The notes: a model not told the origin generated them from the letters alone. Numbered from the stretch's first letter, positions 19,538 to 29,795 are shown. The stretch: DNA of 64,000 nt from Polaribacter reichenbachii (GCF_001975665.1 NZ_CP019419.1:3827501-3891500), one strand, 5' to 3'. Numbers and translations: made by a program.

Positions 19538-20339
19538 CCTTACATCTTTACAGAAAATAAAGGATATAAAATTATCCATCCAATTTAGTTTGGATGGATT
19601 TTCTTTTTGTATTTCAGATTTAGAAAGTAATCAAGATTTATTTTTTACAGAATATTTGTTTGATGAAACGTTAAATTCGCCAGTAGATTTATTAAATAAG
19701 ATAGAATCTATCTTTAAAAGTGATACAAATCTACAGCAAGAATATGCTAAAATAGAAGCAATTCATCAAAATAACTTATCTACACTTGTACCAAATGACT
19801 ATTTTGATGAAGGTTCTTTAGAATCCTATTTAAAGTATAACATTAAAACGCTAAAGAACGATTTTATTACTTTTGATGGTCTTAGCAATATCGATGCAAA
19901 AAATGTTTACATTCCGTTTGTAAACATCAACAATTATCTGTTTCAAAACTTTGGCGAATTTGAATTCAAACATCATATTACGGTATTAATAGATAAACTT
20001 ATTGCTATAAATAATAGTAATGAAAATGTAATGTATATCAACGTTTCTAAAAACAATTTTGATATTATTATTTTAAAGGATAAAAAACTCATTTTATCAA
20101 ATTCATTTACTTATACTTCAAAAGAAGATTTTATCTATTATGTATTATTTACAGCCGAACAAATTCAATTAAATACAGAAGAATTTAATTTGTATTTTAC
20201 AGGTGAAATTAATTCTGAATCAGATATTTATAAAATAGCCTATACATATATCAAAAATATTTACTTTTTAGAAAGTGAAAATGCTATTTTTAATGATTTA
20301 GAAGCACCAAACCATTCTAATTTTATATTGTTAGGCTAA
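19521..20339 (+). CDS. DUF3822 family protein
   Basis: About 272 aa, matching the DUF3822 style seen next to rsmD in Bacteroidota (LSIQFSLDGFSFCISDLESNQ near the start; TLVPNDYFDEGSLESYLKYN; YINVSKNNFDIIILKDKKLILSNSFTYTSKEDFIYYVLFTAEQ). The fold is ASKHA/actin-like according to family knowledge, with unknown function. Start choice: the GTG at 19521 gives 17 bp of overlap with the previous gene; the ATG at 19485 would give 53 bp and a poor N-terminus. The stop overlaps the rsmD ATG by one base. Confidence 0.8.
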   Translation: MQKKSSLTSLQKIKDIKLSIQFSLDGFSFCISDLESNQDLFFTEYLFDETLNSPVDLLNKIESIFKSDTNLQQEYAKIEAIHQNNLSTLVPNDYFDEGSLESYLKYNIKTLKNDFITFDGLSNIDAKNVYIPFVNINNYLFQNFGEFEFKHHITVLIDKLIAINNSNENVMYINVSKNNFDIIILKDKKLILSNSFTYTSKEDFIYYVLFTAEQIQLNTEEFNLYFTGEINSESDIYKIAYTYIKNIYFLESENAIFNDLEAPNHSNFILLG

Positions 20340-20899
20340 TGAGAATTATATCAGGAAAACATAAAGGAAGACGTTTAAAAGCACCTAAAAACTTGCCTGT
20401 TCGTCCTACAACAGATATGGCAAAAGAAGGTTTGTTTAATATTATAAATAATCTTTATTATTTTGATAGCATTGCTGTGCTTGATTTATTTTCTGGTACT
20501 GGTAACATTAGCTACGAATTTGCATCTAGAGGCACAAAAAACATATATGCAATCGATGCAAATTACAATTGCATTCGATACATTTACAATACAGCAAAAG
20601 AATTTGATTTAGATATAAATACCTACAAAAGTGATGTTTATAAGTTTTTAAACAAAACATCTATTCAATCTGATGTTATTTTTGCCGACCCTCCTTACGA
20701 CTTTGAGCAAGATAAATTTTTAGAAATTGCTGATCTTGTTTTTGAGAAAAACTTACTAAAAGAAGATGGTGTTTTAATTATAGAACACTCCAAACACACA
20801 GATTTAACAATACATAAAAACCATAGTTATGATAAACGATATGGAGGAAATGTATTTAGCTTTTTTGAAAATTCTGTTGAAGAAGAAAAAGAAGACTAA
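20339..20899 (+). CDS. rsmD: 16S rRNA (guanine966-N2)-methyltransferase RsmD
   Basis: SAM-dependent methyltransferase of m2G966 in the small subunit. MRIISGKHKGRRLKAP at the start, VRPTTDMAKEGLFNI, motif I LDLFSGTGNISYE, and catalytic motif IV FADPPYDF. 186 aa, normal length. Translationally coupled to the DUF3822 gene; its 3' end overlaps the convergent moxR gene by 4 bp. Confidence 0.95.
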   Translation: MRIISGKHKGRRLKAPKNLPVRPTTDMAKEGLFNIINNLYYFDSIAVLDLFSGTGNISYEFASRGTKNIYAIDANYNCIRYIYNTAKEFDLDINTYKSDVYKFLNKTSIQSDVIFADPPYDFEQDKFLEIADLVFEKNLLKEDGVLIIEHSKHTDLTIHKNHSYDKRYGGNVFSFFENSVEEEKED

Positions 20900-21849
20900 A
20901 GCAAAGAGGTAATAATATCAGAAATAGTAACTCCTTCTGCTTCTGCTTTATAATTCTTTACAATTCTATGCGATAAAATAGGAATAGCAACTGCTTTTAC
21001 ATCTTCTATATCTGGTGAATATTTTCCATTAATTGCTGCGTGTGCTTTTGCTGCGATAATTAAGTTTTGCGAGGCTCTAGGCCCTGCTCCCCAATCTAAA
21101 TAGCTTTTTATCATTTCTGTTGCTGCACTAGATTTTGGTCTTGTTTTACCCACCAAACTCACTGCATATTCTATTACATTATCTGTAACTGGTATTCTAC
21201 GAATTAATTTTTGAATGGCTATAATTTCATCCCCAGAAAGGATTCCGTTAACATTTTGAGCAATAGCACTTGTAGTGCTTTTTACAACCTCTACTTCTTC
21301 TTTAAACGTAGGATATTCTAAATTAATAGAAAACATGAATCGGTCTAATTGTGCTTCTGGTAAAGGATATGTACCTTCTTGCTCAATTGGATTTTGTGTT
21401 GCTAAAACAAAAAATGGTAATTCTAATTTATAATGATTACCAGAAACTGTTACAGAACGTTCTTGCATAGCTTCTAATAAAGCTGCTTGCGTTTTTGGCG
21501 GAGTTCTGTTAATTTCATCAGCTAAAATAATATTAGAAAAGATTGGTCCTTTTATGAATTTAAACTGTCTGTTTTGATCTAAAATTTCGCTTCCTAAAAT
21601 ATCAGAAGGCATTAAATCTGGTGTAAACTGAATTCGATTAAATTTTAAACCTAAAACATCTGAAACTGTATTTACTAATAAAGTTTTTGCCAAACCAGGA
21701 ACACCAATCAATAAAGAATGACCTCCACAAAAAATAGATAATAAAGTAAAATCTACAGCTTCTTGTTGCCCAATAATTACTTTACTTATTTCAGATTTTA
21801 ATGATTTGTATTTTAAAACTAAATCATCTACAGCTTTAACGTCAGACAT
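20896..21849 (-). CDS. MoxR family AAA+ ATPase
   Basis: 317 aa AAA+ ATPase: Walker A GVPGLAKTLLVNT, Walker B ILADEINRTPPKTQAALLEAMQE, sensor 1 FVLATQNPIEQEGTYPLPEAQLDRF, and a C-terminal lid. MoxR proteins act as chaperone-like activators of VWA-domain partners; no VWA gene is in view. It begins where the SurA-like gene ends (shared base 21849), so it is the last gene of the chaperone operon. Its link with envelope folding is inferred from this order. Confidence 0.93.
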   Translation of the reverse strand: MSDVKAVDDLVLKYKSLKSEISKVIIGQQEAVDFTLLSIFCGGHSLLIGVPGLAKTLLVNTVSDVLGLKFNRIQFTPDLMPSDILGSEILDQNRQFKFIKGPIFSNIILADEINRTPPKTQAALLEAMQERSVTVSGNHYKLELPFFVLATQNPIEQEGTYPLPEAQLDRFMFSINLEYPTFKEEVEVVKSTTSAIAQNVNGILSGDEIIAIQKLIRRIPVTDNVIEYAVSLVGKTRPKSSAATEMIKSYLDWGAGPRASQNLIIAAKAHAAINGKYSPDIEDVKAVAIPILSHRIVKNYKAEAEGVTISDIITSLL

Positions 21850-23228
21850 TATTTACCTGTTTCTTTTTTCCAATTTTTATTAAAAGTACATTTTCTGTGA
21901 GTATCTGCCATTTTAATGTACGTATCCATTATTTTTTCTTTTGCCCACTTATCAATAGTTTCTTCTTTCTTTTTTGTTAAAGCTAATTCTTGCACCTTAA
22001 CATAATCATTTACTAAATCTGCAGTATGTGTATTAGTTCTATCTCTCATTATAATGAACTTATACATTTTTTCTCCACTTCTGTTTTGATCAAAAAACAC
22101 ATCAGAAAGTTCTCCTTTTTTTAACTCAGCAACTCTAGCATACAAGGCAGGGTCCATACCTGTTAAATCGAACGTAGCTTCTCCTGTATAAGGATTAATA
22201 ATTAAACCAGCATTATTTTTAGTTTCTTTATCATCAGAATATTTTTTTACAGCTTCTTCAAAAGTAATTTTACCAGACTTAATATCTTCTACAATCTGTT
22301 CTGCTTTTTCTCTAGTTTCTACCAATTTAGAGTTAGGAACATCTGGCTGCATTAAAATGTGTGATGCAATTCTCATATTACCTCTAACTTCGTGCAATTG
22401 CATTAAGTGATAACCATAGTCAGATTTAAAAGGTTTAGATACTTGACCTACATCTAAACTAAAAGCCATCTCCTTAAATTCTTTAATAAATTGAGATTCT
22501 TTAGTTACCTCATATCTACCTCCGTTATTTGTAACACCAGGATCATCAGAATTTATAATCGCTTTCATTTTAAATGGAGCTCCCTCTTCTATTTCTTTTT
22601 TAAGCTCATTTAACTTATTTAAAATTCTTTCAAGTTCTTCATCAGTTGGCTTTGCATTAATTACAATTTGTGCTAACTCAATTTCTGCAGAAAATTCTGG
22701 CAATTCTCCTTTTTCTTTTAAACCATTATAAAAAATTCGAACCTCTTCTGGAGTTACATCAATCTTTTCTGTAATTTTTAATTGCTCTTTTTCAATTAAA
22801 ACATTTTCTTTTTGAACTGTATATAATTCCTTTTTTAAATCATCTAAGTCGTTAAAACCATAAGCTTTAATTACTTTATCTACAGAACCATATTGTTGTG
22901 TAAAATACTGTACACTTCTATCTACTCTTTGTGTAATTTCTGCATCAGAAACAGTAACACTATCAATTACAGCATGATGTGCTAATAATTTCTGTTGCAT
23001 TAATTCTTCTAACATTTCACAATCTGAAATTTTAATTTTACCTTCTGATCGTACTTCAATTTCTTGCTTAAATTTATCGATATCAGAATCTAGAACAATG
23101 TTTTTACCAATTACTACTGCAACACCATCTATTTTTACTTGTGCAAAATTTGCGATGCTCATTAACCCAAAAAAGGCAGCGAAAAGCGTTAATTTAGTAT
23201 ACTTTGAAATTGTTATTTTTTGTTGCAT
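21849..23228 (-). CDS. surA: SurA-like periplasmic peptidyl-prolyl isomerase/chaperone
   Basis: 459 aa: signal peptide, SurA N-terminal helical domain (VVIGKNIVLDSDIDKFKQE...; about 33-170), first parvulin domain (about 175-290, GRYEVTKESQFIKEFKEMAFSLDVGQVSKPFKSDYGYHLMQL) and second parvulin domain (about 288-395, ASHILMQPD; SDDKETKNNAG). Outer-membrane protein folding role by family. Its start overlaps the upstream chaperone-like lipoprotein gene by 35 bp, so translation is coupled. Confidence 0.9.
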   Translation of the reverse strand: MQQKITISKYTKLTLFAAFFGLMSIANFAQVKIDGVAVVIGKNIVLDSDIDKFKQEIEVRSEGKIKISDCEMLEELMQQKLLAHHAVIDSVTVSDAEITQRVDRSVQYFTQQYGSVDKVIKAYGFNDLDDLKKELYTVQKENVLIEKEQLKITEKIDVTPEEVRIFYNGLKEKGELPEFSAEIELAQIVINAKPTDEELERILNKLNELKKEIEEGAPFKMKAIINSDDPGVTNNGGRYEVTKESQFIKEFKEMAFSLDVGQVSKPFKSDYGYHLMQLHEVRGNMRIASHILMQPDVPNSKLVETREKAEQIVEDIKSGKITFEEAVKKYSDDKETKNNAGLIINPYTGEATFDLTGMDPALYARVAELKKGELSDVFFDQNRSGEKMYKFIIMRDRTNTHTADLVNDYVKVQELALTKKKEETIDKWAKEKIMDTYIKMADTHRKCTFNKNWKKETGK

Positions 23229-24042
23229 CTTTTACTAATATTTTTTCTATATCTCTAATTAATTCGATTTTACGTTTGTGTAAAATCATTTGTTTTATGG
23301 TAGGTTTTATGTAGCTTAATGGTGCTATATCGTTTCTTACCAAAACATCTTTTATAGCGACCAAATATAAACCTAATGAATCTTGTTTTTGAACAAATTT
23401 TGTTTTTTTTAACAGGTTTTCTTTAGAAAAGGGCAGTTTTAACAAAACCTTATCTAATTGTGTCCAAATTGTATCGTTAAATTGATAAAATTTAAAGCTT
23501 AATTGTTGTTTTTCTAAAGCTTCAACATCTTCTATACTATCAGATTTAAAGAGAGTTGTAATTTCTTTCTTATTAATGATATTGTTATCGAAATGAAGAT
23601 ATTTAATCTTTAAAAGCTCTTCGTTTAACTTAAAATTCTCTTTATTTTCTGAGTAAAAAAGTTCAATTTCATTATCATCAATAATAGTATCTAATTGTTG
23701 TTTAATTAACCTTTCTTTATAACTGTTGATTAATAAACTCTCTTTGTAATCTTTTACAAGCGAATTAATTTCTTCTACATCTTCTAAAGAACTATTGGTT
23801 TCAGCTTTTTTTAATAACAATTGTTTAATTGCCCAATCATTAATATAACCTCTTACTAAAACAATACTATCTTGTTCGCTAATATTATTAGGTAAAACAC
23901 TTTTTAAATCTTCTCTAAAAAGCTTTTCTGTGTTTACAATTGCAACAATTTCTGAAGTTGTTTTTTCTTTTTCTTGTACCTCTAAATAATCGCAAGAAGT
24001 AAGCGCACACAACATTAAGAAAAGAACTGCATATTTATTCAT
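23194..24042 (-). CDS. SurA-N-type lipoprotein without parvulin domain
   Basis: 282 aa lipoprotein (lipobox ALTSC). The rest is helical and charged (KLFREDLKSVLPNNISEQDSIVLVRGYINDWAIKQLLLKKAE), like the chaperone core of SurA/PrsA proteins, with no recognisable parvulin active site. It sits between two PPIase genes and overlaps both, which is the conserved order in Flavobacteriaceae. Likely a periplasmic chaperone partner anchored in a membrane; that is inference. Confidence 0.75.
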   Translation of the reverse strand: MNKYAVLFLMLCALTSCDYLEVQEKEKTTSEIVAIVNTEKLFREDLKSVLPNNISEQDSIVLVRGYINDWAIKQLLLKKAETNSSLEDVEEINSLVKDYKESLLINSYKERLIKQQLDTIIDDNEIELFYSENKENFKLNEELLKIKYLHFDNNIINKKEITTLFKSDSIEDVEALEKQQLSFKFYQFNDTIWTQLDKVLLKLPFSKENLLKKTKFVQKQDSLGLYLVAIKDVLVRNDIAPLSYIKPTIKQMILHKRKIELIRDIEKILVKDATKNNNFKVY

Positions 24043-25676
24043 TAACTTTTATTATAAAATTTAATTAATTTTTTAAGTTGTTTTTTATTTACTTCTATTG
24101 CACTTTTATTTCTTAAATCTGCAATCCAATTTTTCTCTAAATAATTTTGGTAATCGTTCATCACCTCTCCTTTTACCTTTTTAAATTCTTTATTCTGATA
24201 TTTAGCTATATTAGAAGTATAATGATTTTTTAAACCTAATGTATCTTTAGACGATTTTTCCCAAATTTTTCTTTGCATTAACTCAAACAACAACAAACCA
24301 TCTTTATATTCTTGCAAGGTATTTGCAAATTCAGGTTCTGTTTTCTCTAAATTATCTTTATAATAGGTTAAGATTTCTTGATCTTTAAAATCATTAAACA
24401 ATTCAAAAACAGGTTTATTCTTTCTATTTTTTATGTAATTTACAAATGCTTCTTGTTTAATTTTCTTTTCATTGATTGACAATAAAACAGATTGCAAAGA
24501 ATCTTTAGCAATGGTTCTTATTTTTTCATTAGCAAAAATTTCTTTTGCAACTTCATTCTCAGAAATTGTATATTTTTTCTTTAGTTTATTGATTACTGCT
24601 TTTTCTGATAATTGAGCTCTATCTCCAGATTTTACTTTGTTTTTTAATTCTCTTTCTAATTCATTAAAAGATTGCACAGGATGTTTTTTTATCAACTGAA
24701 CAATATGCCAACCAAAACGAGTTTGAAAAGGTTTCGAATAATCTCCTTCTTTTTCTAAACTAAAAGCAGCAACTTCAAAAGGTTTTACCATTGCTCCACT
24801 GCCAAATTTTCTTAATTTACCACCTTTTGGTTTAGAACCAGTATCATTAGAATATTTTCTTGCTAAAGCTTTAAATTGTACATCTTTTTCTAATAAACTG
24901 TAAATTGAATCGATTAAAACTTTCGCATTTTTTGTTTGTTTGGTTAATAAAATATGAGCAACTTCTAATTCTCCTTTAGATGGTCTTAAAGAATCTACTT
25001 TTAAAATATGATACCCAAAACGAGTTCTAAATGGCTTAGAAACCTCACCAACTTTAGTTGTATATGCAGCTTCTTCAAAAGGATAGACCATTTTAAAGGC
25101 AGAAAAATAACCTAAATTACCTTTATTTCCTTTTCGCTTTCTTTTTTCATCGTTTCTTGCAGATGGATCTTCTGAAGTTTCTTCTGCAACCGCCTCAAAG
25201 TCTTCGCCATTTACAATACGATTTCTAATCTCAGTAATTTTTTTATAAGCTGCTAAAGTATCTTTGGGTGTTGCTATTTTTGGTGTTCTTATTAAGATAT
25301 GCTTTGCTTTTATCTCATTTTTTGTTCTAAAATAGGCGTCTTTTACTAACTTATTAATAAACAAAGTATCTTGCATATAAGGTGCAGAAAGCTGATTTTT
25401 ATAACCTTCCATTTCTTTTACATAAGATGGTAAAGTATCTAACTTAATATTGTAAGCTTCTTTAACTTTTAATTTATAATTGATAAATAATTCTAAATTC
25501 TTCTCAACATCTTTGGCTTCTTCATTATCAATAGCATCTAAATTTTTTTCGTAAACTCTTTTAAAATCAGAAACTGTTGTAACTTCTCCATCTATTCTTA
25601 ATAACTCTTTGTCTTTCTTTTGTGCAAAAACTACGCTAGAAAAACATAAAACCACTAATAATACTAACTTTTTCAT
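24042..25676 (-). CDS. Periplasmic peptidyl-prolyl isomerase with two PpiC parvulin domains
   Basis: About 544 aa: signal peptide (MKKLVLLVVLCFSSVVFAQ), N-terminal helices, two parvulin domains (about 120-230, KAKHILIRTPK...GNLGYFSAFKMVYPFEEAAY; and 230-335, VAHILLTKQTK...GGKLRKFGSGAMVKPFEVAAF), then a helical C-terminal region of about 200 residues. The start at 25676 is chosen because it gives a proper signal peptide and does not overlap the DUF493 gene. Confidence 0.9.
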   Translation of the reverse strand: MKKLVLLVVLCFSSVVFAQKKDKELLRIDGEVTTVSDFKRVYEKNLDAIDNEEAKDVEKNLELFINYKLKVKEAYNIKLDTLPSYVKEMEGYKNQLSAPYMQDTLFINKLVKDAYFRTKNEIKAKHILIRTPKIATPKDTLAAYKKITEIRNRIVNGEDFEAVAEETSEDPSARNDEKRKRKGNKGNLGYFSAFKMVYPFEEAAYTTKVGEVSKPFRTRFGYHILKVDSLRPSKGELEVAHILLTKQTKNAKVLIDSIYSLLEKDVQFKALARKYSNDTGSKPKGGKLRKFGSGAMVKPFEVAAFSLEKEGDYSKPFQTRFGWHIVQLIKKHPVQSFNELERELKNKVKSGDRAQLSEKAVINKLKKKYTISENEVAKEIFANEKIRTIAKDSLQSVLLSINEKKIKQEAFVNYIKNRKNKPVFELFNDFKDQEILTYYKDNLEKTEPEFANTLQEYKDGLLLFELMQRKIWEKSSKDTLGLKNHYTSNIAKYQNKEFKKVKGEVMNDYQNYLEKNWIADLRNKSAIEVNKKQLKKLIKFYNKS

Positions 25677-25680
25677 AAAT

Positions 25681-25962
25681 TTATAATGATATGATTCCTT
25701 TAATTTTTTCAACTTTTTTATAATAACTAATCACTTCATCAGCATCTTTTAACTTTAAAACGATTGTTATACTAATATATTTACCCGTTTTCGATTTTTT
25801 AGTTTTGATTACGGCTCCTTTATTATCAAAAATAGTTTGTACTTCTTCTAACTGATTACCATCAGTAGGCACAATAAATTTGTACATATAATCAGTAGGA
25901 AATTTTGTGGTGTCTTCTAACTGACCTTTTAACTTTATATAAAAAGCTTTTTTATCACTCAT
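25681..25962 (-). CDS. DUF493 family protein (YbeD-like)
   Basis: 93 aa, ferredoxin-like ACT-type small protein: YMYKFIVPTDGNQLEEVQTIF, KKSKTGKYISITIVLKLKDADEVISYYKKVEKIKGI. The family (YbeD) has a proposed regulatory role but no firm function. It lies 4 bp upstream of the PPIase gene and is probably the first gene of the operon. The 259 bp upstream contain AT-rich promoter-like DNA only. Confidence 0.85.
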   Translation of the reverse strand: MSDKKAFYIKLKGQLEDTTKFPTDYMYKFIVPTDGNQLEEVQTIFDNKGAVIKTKKSKTGKYISITIVLKLKDADEVISYYKKVEKIKGIISL

Positions 25963-26221
25963 AATTATAATTGCGTTTTACTAATAACAAATAGCAAGCC
26001 ACAAAATTACATTAAAATTTAGTTTTATAAAGCGAATGATTTATTTTTGTGGATTTCGCTAAAAAGTGAACCTCAAAAATAAAGTTTTTTTGATTTTAAT
26101 GTAGTAAAATAAAACTGTATTTTTAGAAACACACATAAATAAGCGTAACATATAACTTAGAATCTTTTAGTTGATAGCTAAAAACATTCTTTAATATTTA
26201 ATAATTTTTAAACGAAAATAC

Positions 26222-26773
26222 TTGCAAAATAATCAGCAAAAAATTGTTTTAATCGGTGGACCAGGAACAGGAAAAACAACAGTATTAAACGCATTAAAAG
26301 AAAAAAACTTTTTTTGTTTTGATGAAGTTTCTAGAGCTGTTACCTTAAAAGCACAAGAAAAAGGAATAGAACAATTATTTTTAACAGAACCACTACTTTT
26401 TAGTAAAATGCTTTTAGAAGGCAGAGAAGAACAATACCTAAATGCTGAAAAAACAAAAAATGATATTGTTTTTTTTGATAGAGGAATACCAGATGTTTAC
26501 GCATACCTCAACTATTTTAAAACAGAATATCCGCCAGTTTTTATAGAAAAAAGTAAAGATTATAAGTATGATATTGTATTTCATTTTTCTCCTTGGGAAG
26601 AAATACATACCACAGACAACGAACGTTACGAGTCTTTTGAAGAATCTATTGCTATAGATAATTTTTTAATAAAAGCTTACTCAGAATTGGGCTATAAAAT
26701 TATAACGATTCCTTTTGGTTCTGTAGATGAAAGAGCCAATTACATTATAAATTCGCTTTCTTGCGATTTATGA
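26222..26773 (+). CDS. P-loop ATPase of the AAA_28/NadR-like kinase type
   Basis: 183 aa with Walker A IGGPGTGKTTVLNAL and a downstream F-FDRGIPDVYAYLNYF segment, like the nucleotide/nicotinamide-riboside kinase-like AAA_28 family. The frame opens with TTG at 26222 and no ATG lies before the P-loop, so a TTG start is likely. Its TGA overlaps the recQ ATG (ATGA), so the two are coupled. Substrate unknown. Confidence 0.8.
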   Translation: MQNNQQKIVLIGGPGTGKTTVLNALKEKNFFCFDEVSRAVTLKAQEKGIEQLFLTEPLLFSKMLLEGREEQYLNAEKTKNDIVFFDRGIPDVYAYLNYFKTEYPPVFIEKSKDYKYDIVFHFSPWEEIHTTDNERYESFEESIAIDNFLIKAYSELGYKIITIPFGSVDERANYIINSLSCDL

Positions 26774-28659
26774 TTGACGCAAAAAACATACTAAAACAAT
26801 ACTGGGGTTATTCTACATTTAGAAAACCTCAAGAAGACATAATAAATGCTGTTCTAGCAAAAAAGGATACAATTGCACTATTACCAACTGGTGGCGGAAA
26901 ATCGATCTGTTTTCAAGTGCCTGCATTAATAAACGAAGGTGTATGCATAGTAATTTCACCTTTAATTGCTTTGATGCAAGACCAAGTAGAAAACTTAAAG
27001 AAAAGAGGCATAAAAGCTACGACTATAAAATCTGGAGTATCACAAGATGAAATAATTACTCTTTTTGATAATATTAAATTCGGTAATTATAAATTCTTAT
27101 ACATTTCTCCAGAAAGATTACAAACCTCTTTAATTCAGCAGAAAATTAAAGAACTCAAAATTAGTTTTGTTGCTATTGATGAAGCGCATTGTATTTCTGA
27201 ATGGGGACAAGATTTTAGACCCACTTACAGAAATATTAAAATTCTAAAAGGATTAAAACCCGATGTAAACTTTATTGCACTTACAGCAACTGCCAATAAA
27301 AAAGTGCTAGAAGATATTTCAAAAAATCTTGAATTAAAGCAACCTCAACTTTTTAAAAAATCTTTTTTCAGAGAAAATTTAGCCTATCAAATATTTGATG
27401 TTGAAGATAAATTATTGAGGTTAATTCAGATTTTTACCAAGACAAAATCACCTGCAATTGTTTATGTAAATTCAAGAAAAAAAACAAAAGATATTGCCAA
27501 CTTTTTAAATGCGAATAATTTTAAAAGTAGTTTTTATCACGGAGGATTACCTTTAGCAGAAAAACAAATTGCTTATGAAAACTGGATGTCTGAAAAGACA
27601 AAAATAATTGTGGCAACCAACGCATTCGGAATGGGAATTGACAAACCAAATGTTGGCATTGTTGTGCATTTTGATTTGCCTTTTTCTTTAGAAAATTACA
27701 TTCAAGAATCTGGAAGAGCAGGTAGAAACGAAAAAAAATCTTTTGCAGTTTTATTAAAAAATAATAATGATATTTTAATTCATAAAAATCAACTTAAAAA
27801 AGAACTGCCATCTTTATCAGAAGTAAAAGAAATTCACCGAAAATTATATCAATATTTTAGAATTGCAAAAGGAGAGATTTTAGAAGAAATATTTCAATTT
27901 CAGATTTCGGAGTTCTGTAAAACTTATAAATTTTCTCAAAAAAAAGTTACTTCAGTTTTAAAAATATTATCAAATAATGGTATCTTAGAAATCTCAAATA
28001 CGTTCAATCAAAAATCTACTGTAATTTTTAATGCTAGTAGTAAAAAAGTGATTTCTTACGCTATAAACAATATCTATACTAAACGATTTATAGACACATT
28101 TCTAAGGACTTATACAGCTTTATTTCAACAAGAGGTTAAAGTAGATGAATTTCTATTAGCTAAGAAAACAAATAGCACTTCTAGACAAGTAATTAAGCAT
28201 TTAGAACGTTTACACCAAGACAACATCTTAACTTATAAGCGTACAAAAACAGATGCAGAAATTCGTTTTTTAGTACCTAGAGAAGATGACAGAACCATTA
28301 ATATATTCTCTAAAGAAATTGTTCAATTCTTAAAACAAAAGCAAAAAAAATCTGATGATTTTTTAAACTATATTCAGAACAAAAACACTTGTAGAAGCAT
28401 TCAAATTTTAGATTATTTTGATGAAAAATCAACCAAAAAATGTGGAATTTGCGATGTTTGTTTATCAGAAAAAAAGACAAAAAATCAAGATATTTCTTCA
28501 GATATTTTATCGCTTTTAGCAAAAAAATCGAGCTTAACATCTCAAGAAATAAATCAGAATTTACAAGCAAATGAAAAAGACATTTTAATACATTTGCGAA
28601 TGTTATTATCTGAAAATAAAGTGCAGATAAATCATCAAAATAAATACCTTTTAAAATAA
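26770..28659 (+). CDS. recQ: ATP-dependent DNA helicase RecQ
   Basis: 629 aa 3'-5' SF2 helicase in repair and recombination. Motif I LLPTGGGKSICFQ, DEAH box AIDEAHCISEWGQDFRPTY, TALTATAN, motif V/VI FGMGIDKPNVGIVVHFDLP and QESGRAGRNE, and the zinc-binding Cys set C-R...CGICDVC in the RQC region. The ATG at 26770 is chosen (MIDAKNIL) because it overlaps the previous stop and the longer frame begins with TTG. Shorter C-terminus than E. coli RecQ, as in the shorter RecQ copies of Bacteroidota. Confidence 0.95.
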   Translation: MIDAKNILKQYWGYSTFRKPQEDIINAVLAKKDTIALLPTGGGKSICFQVPALINEGVCIVISPLIALMQDQVENLKKRGIKATTIKSGVSQDEIITLFDNIKFGNYKFLYISPERLQTSLIQQKIKELKISFVAIDEAHCISEWGQDFRPTYRNIKILKGLKPDVNFIALTATANKKVLEDISKNLELKQPQLFKKSFFRENLAYQIFDVEDKLLRLIQIFTKTKSPAIVYVNSRKKTKDIANFLNANNFKSSFYHGGLPLAEKQIAYENWMSEKTKIIVATNAFGMGIDKPNVGIVVHFDLPFSLENYIQESGRAGRNEKKSFAVLLKNNNDILIHKNQLKKELPSLSEVKEIHRKLYQYFRIAKGEILEEIFQFQISEFCKTYKFSQKKVTSVLKILSNNGILEISNTFNQKSTVIFNASSKKVISYAINNIYTKRFIDTFLRTYTALFQQEVKVDEFLLAKKTNSTSRQVIKHLERLHQDNILTYKRTKTDAEIRFLVPREDDRTINIFSKEIVQFLKQKQKKSDDFLNYIQNKNTCRSIQILDYFDEKSTKKCGICDVCLSEKKTKNQDISSDILSLLAKKSSLTSQEINQNLQANEKDILIHLRMLLSENKVQINHQNKYLLK

Positions 28660-28664
28660 AATTT

Positions 28665-29609
28665 ATGAAAGATTTACGTATCGTTTTTATGGGAACTCCA
28701 GATTTTGCAGTTACTATTTTAAAGCATTTAGTAGATAATAATTATAATGTTGTTGGTGTAATTACTGCAACAGATAAACCTGCTGGAAGAGGAAGAAAAT
28801 TAAACGAATCTGCAGTAAAAAAATATGCATTATCTCAAGACTTAAAAATACTACAACCTAAAAATTTAAAAAACGAAGACTTTCATAAAGAGTTAAAAAG
28901 TTTAAACGCAGATTTGCAAATTGTAGTTGCATTTAGAATGTTACCTAAAGCAGTTTGGCAAATGCCAAAAATGGGTACTTTTAATTTACACGCTTCTTTA
29001 TTACCAGAGTATAGAGGTGCTGCACCAATTCATTGGGCAATTATTAATGGAGAAACAAAAACAGGTGTAACTACTTTTTTTATTGATGATAAAATTGATA
29101 CAGGAGAAATCATCTTACAAGAAGAAATTGAGATTACCAACACAGAAACTGTAGGCTCATTACACGATAAATTAATGTTTTTAGGCGCTGGTCTAGTTGC
29201 TAAAACTGTAGATTTGATTGAAGCTGGTAATATTGAAACAAAAAAACAACCTGAATTAGAAGAAAAATCGGCTCCGAAACTAAATTCTGAAAATACAAAA
29301 ATTGATTGGTCTGATAATTTAGATAATATTTATAACAAAATTAGAGGCTTAAATCCTTACCCAACAGCTTGGACTTTAATTAAAAATGATGACGAAGAGA
29401 TTTCTGCTAAAATTTATAATATTGAAAAGATAGAAGAAATACATAATTATGAATTAGGAAAGCTTATTTTTTCTAAAAAAGAAATTAAAGTAGCTGTAAA
29501 AAACGGATTTATTAATATTAAGGAAATTAAACTTGCAGGAAAGAAAAAAATGGATGCCACTAGCCTATTAAATGGCTTCAGTTTTTCTAAAAATGCAAAA
29601 ATGCTCTAA
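28665..29609 (+). CDS. fmt: Methionyl-tRNA formyltransferase
   Basis: 314 aa. Formylates initiator Met-tRNA with 10-formyl-THF. Family signatures: RIVFMGTPDFAV at the start, TDKPAGRGRKL, and the active site FNLHASLLPEYRGAAPIHWAI. C-terminal OB-fold region present. It starts 5 bp after recQ. Confidence 0.96.
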   Translation: MKDLRIVFMGTPDFAVTILKHLVDNNYNVVGVITATDKPAGRGRKLNESAVKKYALSQDLKILQPKNLKNEDFHKELKSLNADLQIVVAFRMLPKAVWQMPKMGTFNLHASLLPEYRGAAPIHWAIINGETKTGVTTFFIDDKIDTGEIILQEEIEITNTETVGSLHDKLMFLGAGLVAKTVDLIEAGNIETKKQPELEEKSAPKLNSENTKIDWSDNLDNIYNKIRGLNPYPTAWTLIKNDDEEISAKIYNIEKIEEIHNYELGKLIFSKKEIKVAVKNGFINIKEIKLAGKKKMDATSLLNGFSFSKNAKML

Positions 29610-29713
29610 GTCCTTTACTGACAAGCATTTTAGCGATTTTTCAATTTTTCAACTCTCCTTATTAACAATTTGGGGGTATTTATCAACAAAACAGTAAATT
29701 TTACAGGCACAAA

Positions 29714-29744
29714 TTTGCGTAAACCCTTAATCCGTCTATATTTG
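29714..29744 (+). promoter_or_regulatory. Bacteroidota sigma-A promoter for HU
   Basis: TTTG at 29714-29717 and TATATTTG at 29737-29744, separated by exactly 19 bp, the canonical -33/-7 spacing. The ATG is 51 bp downstream. Confidence 0.85.
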
Positions 29745-29795
29745 TTGAGCTTTTAAGCAATAAAATATACAATTAATTTAAAAAATCTATTTATT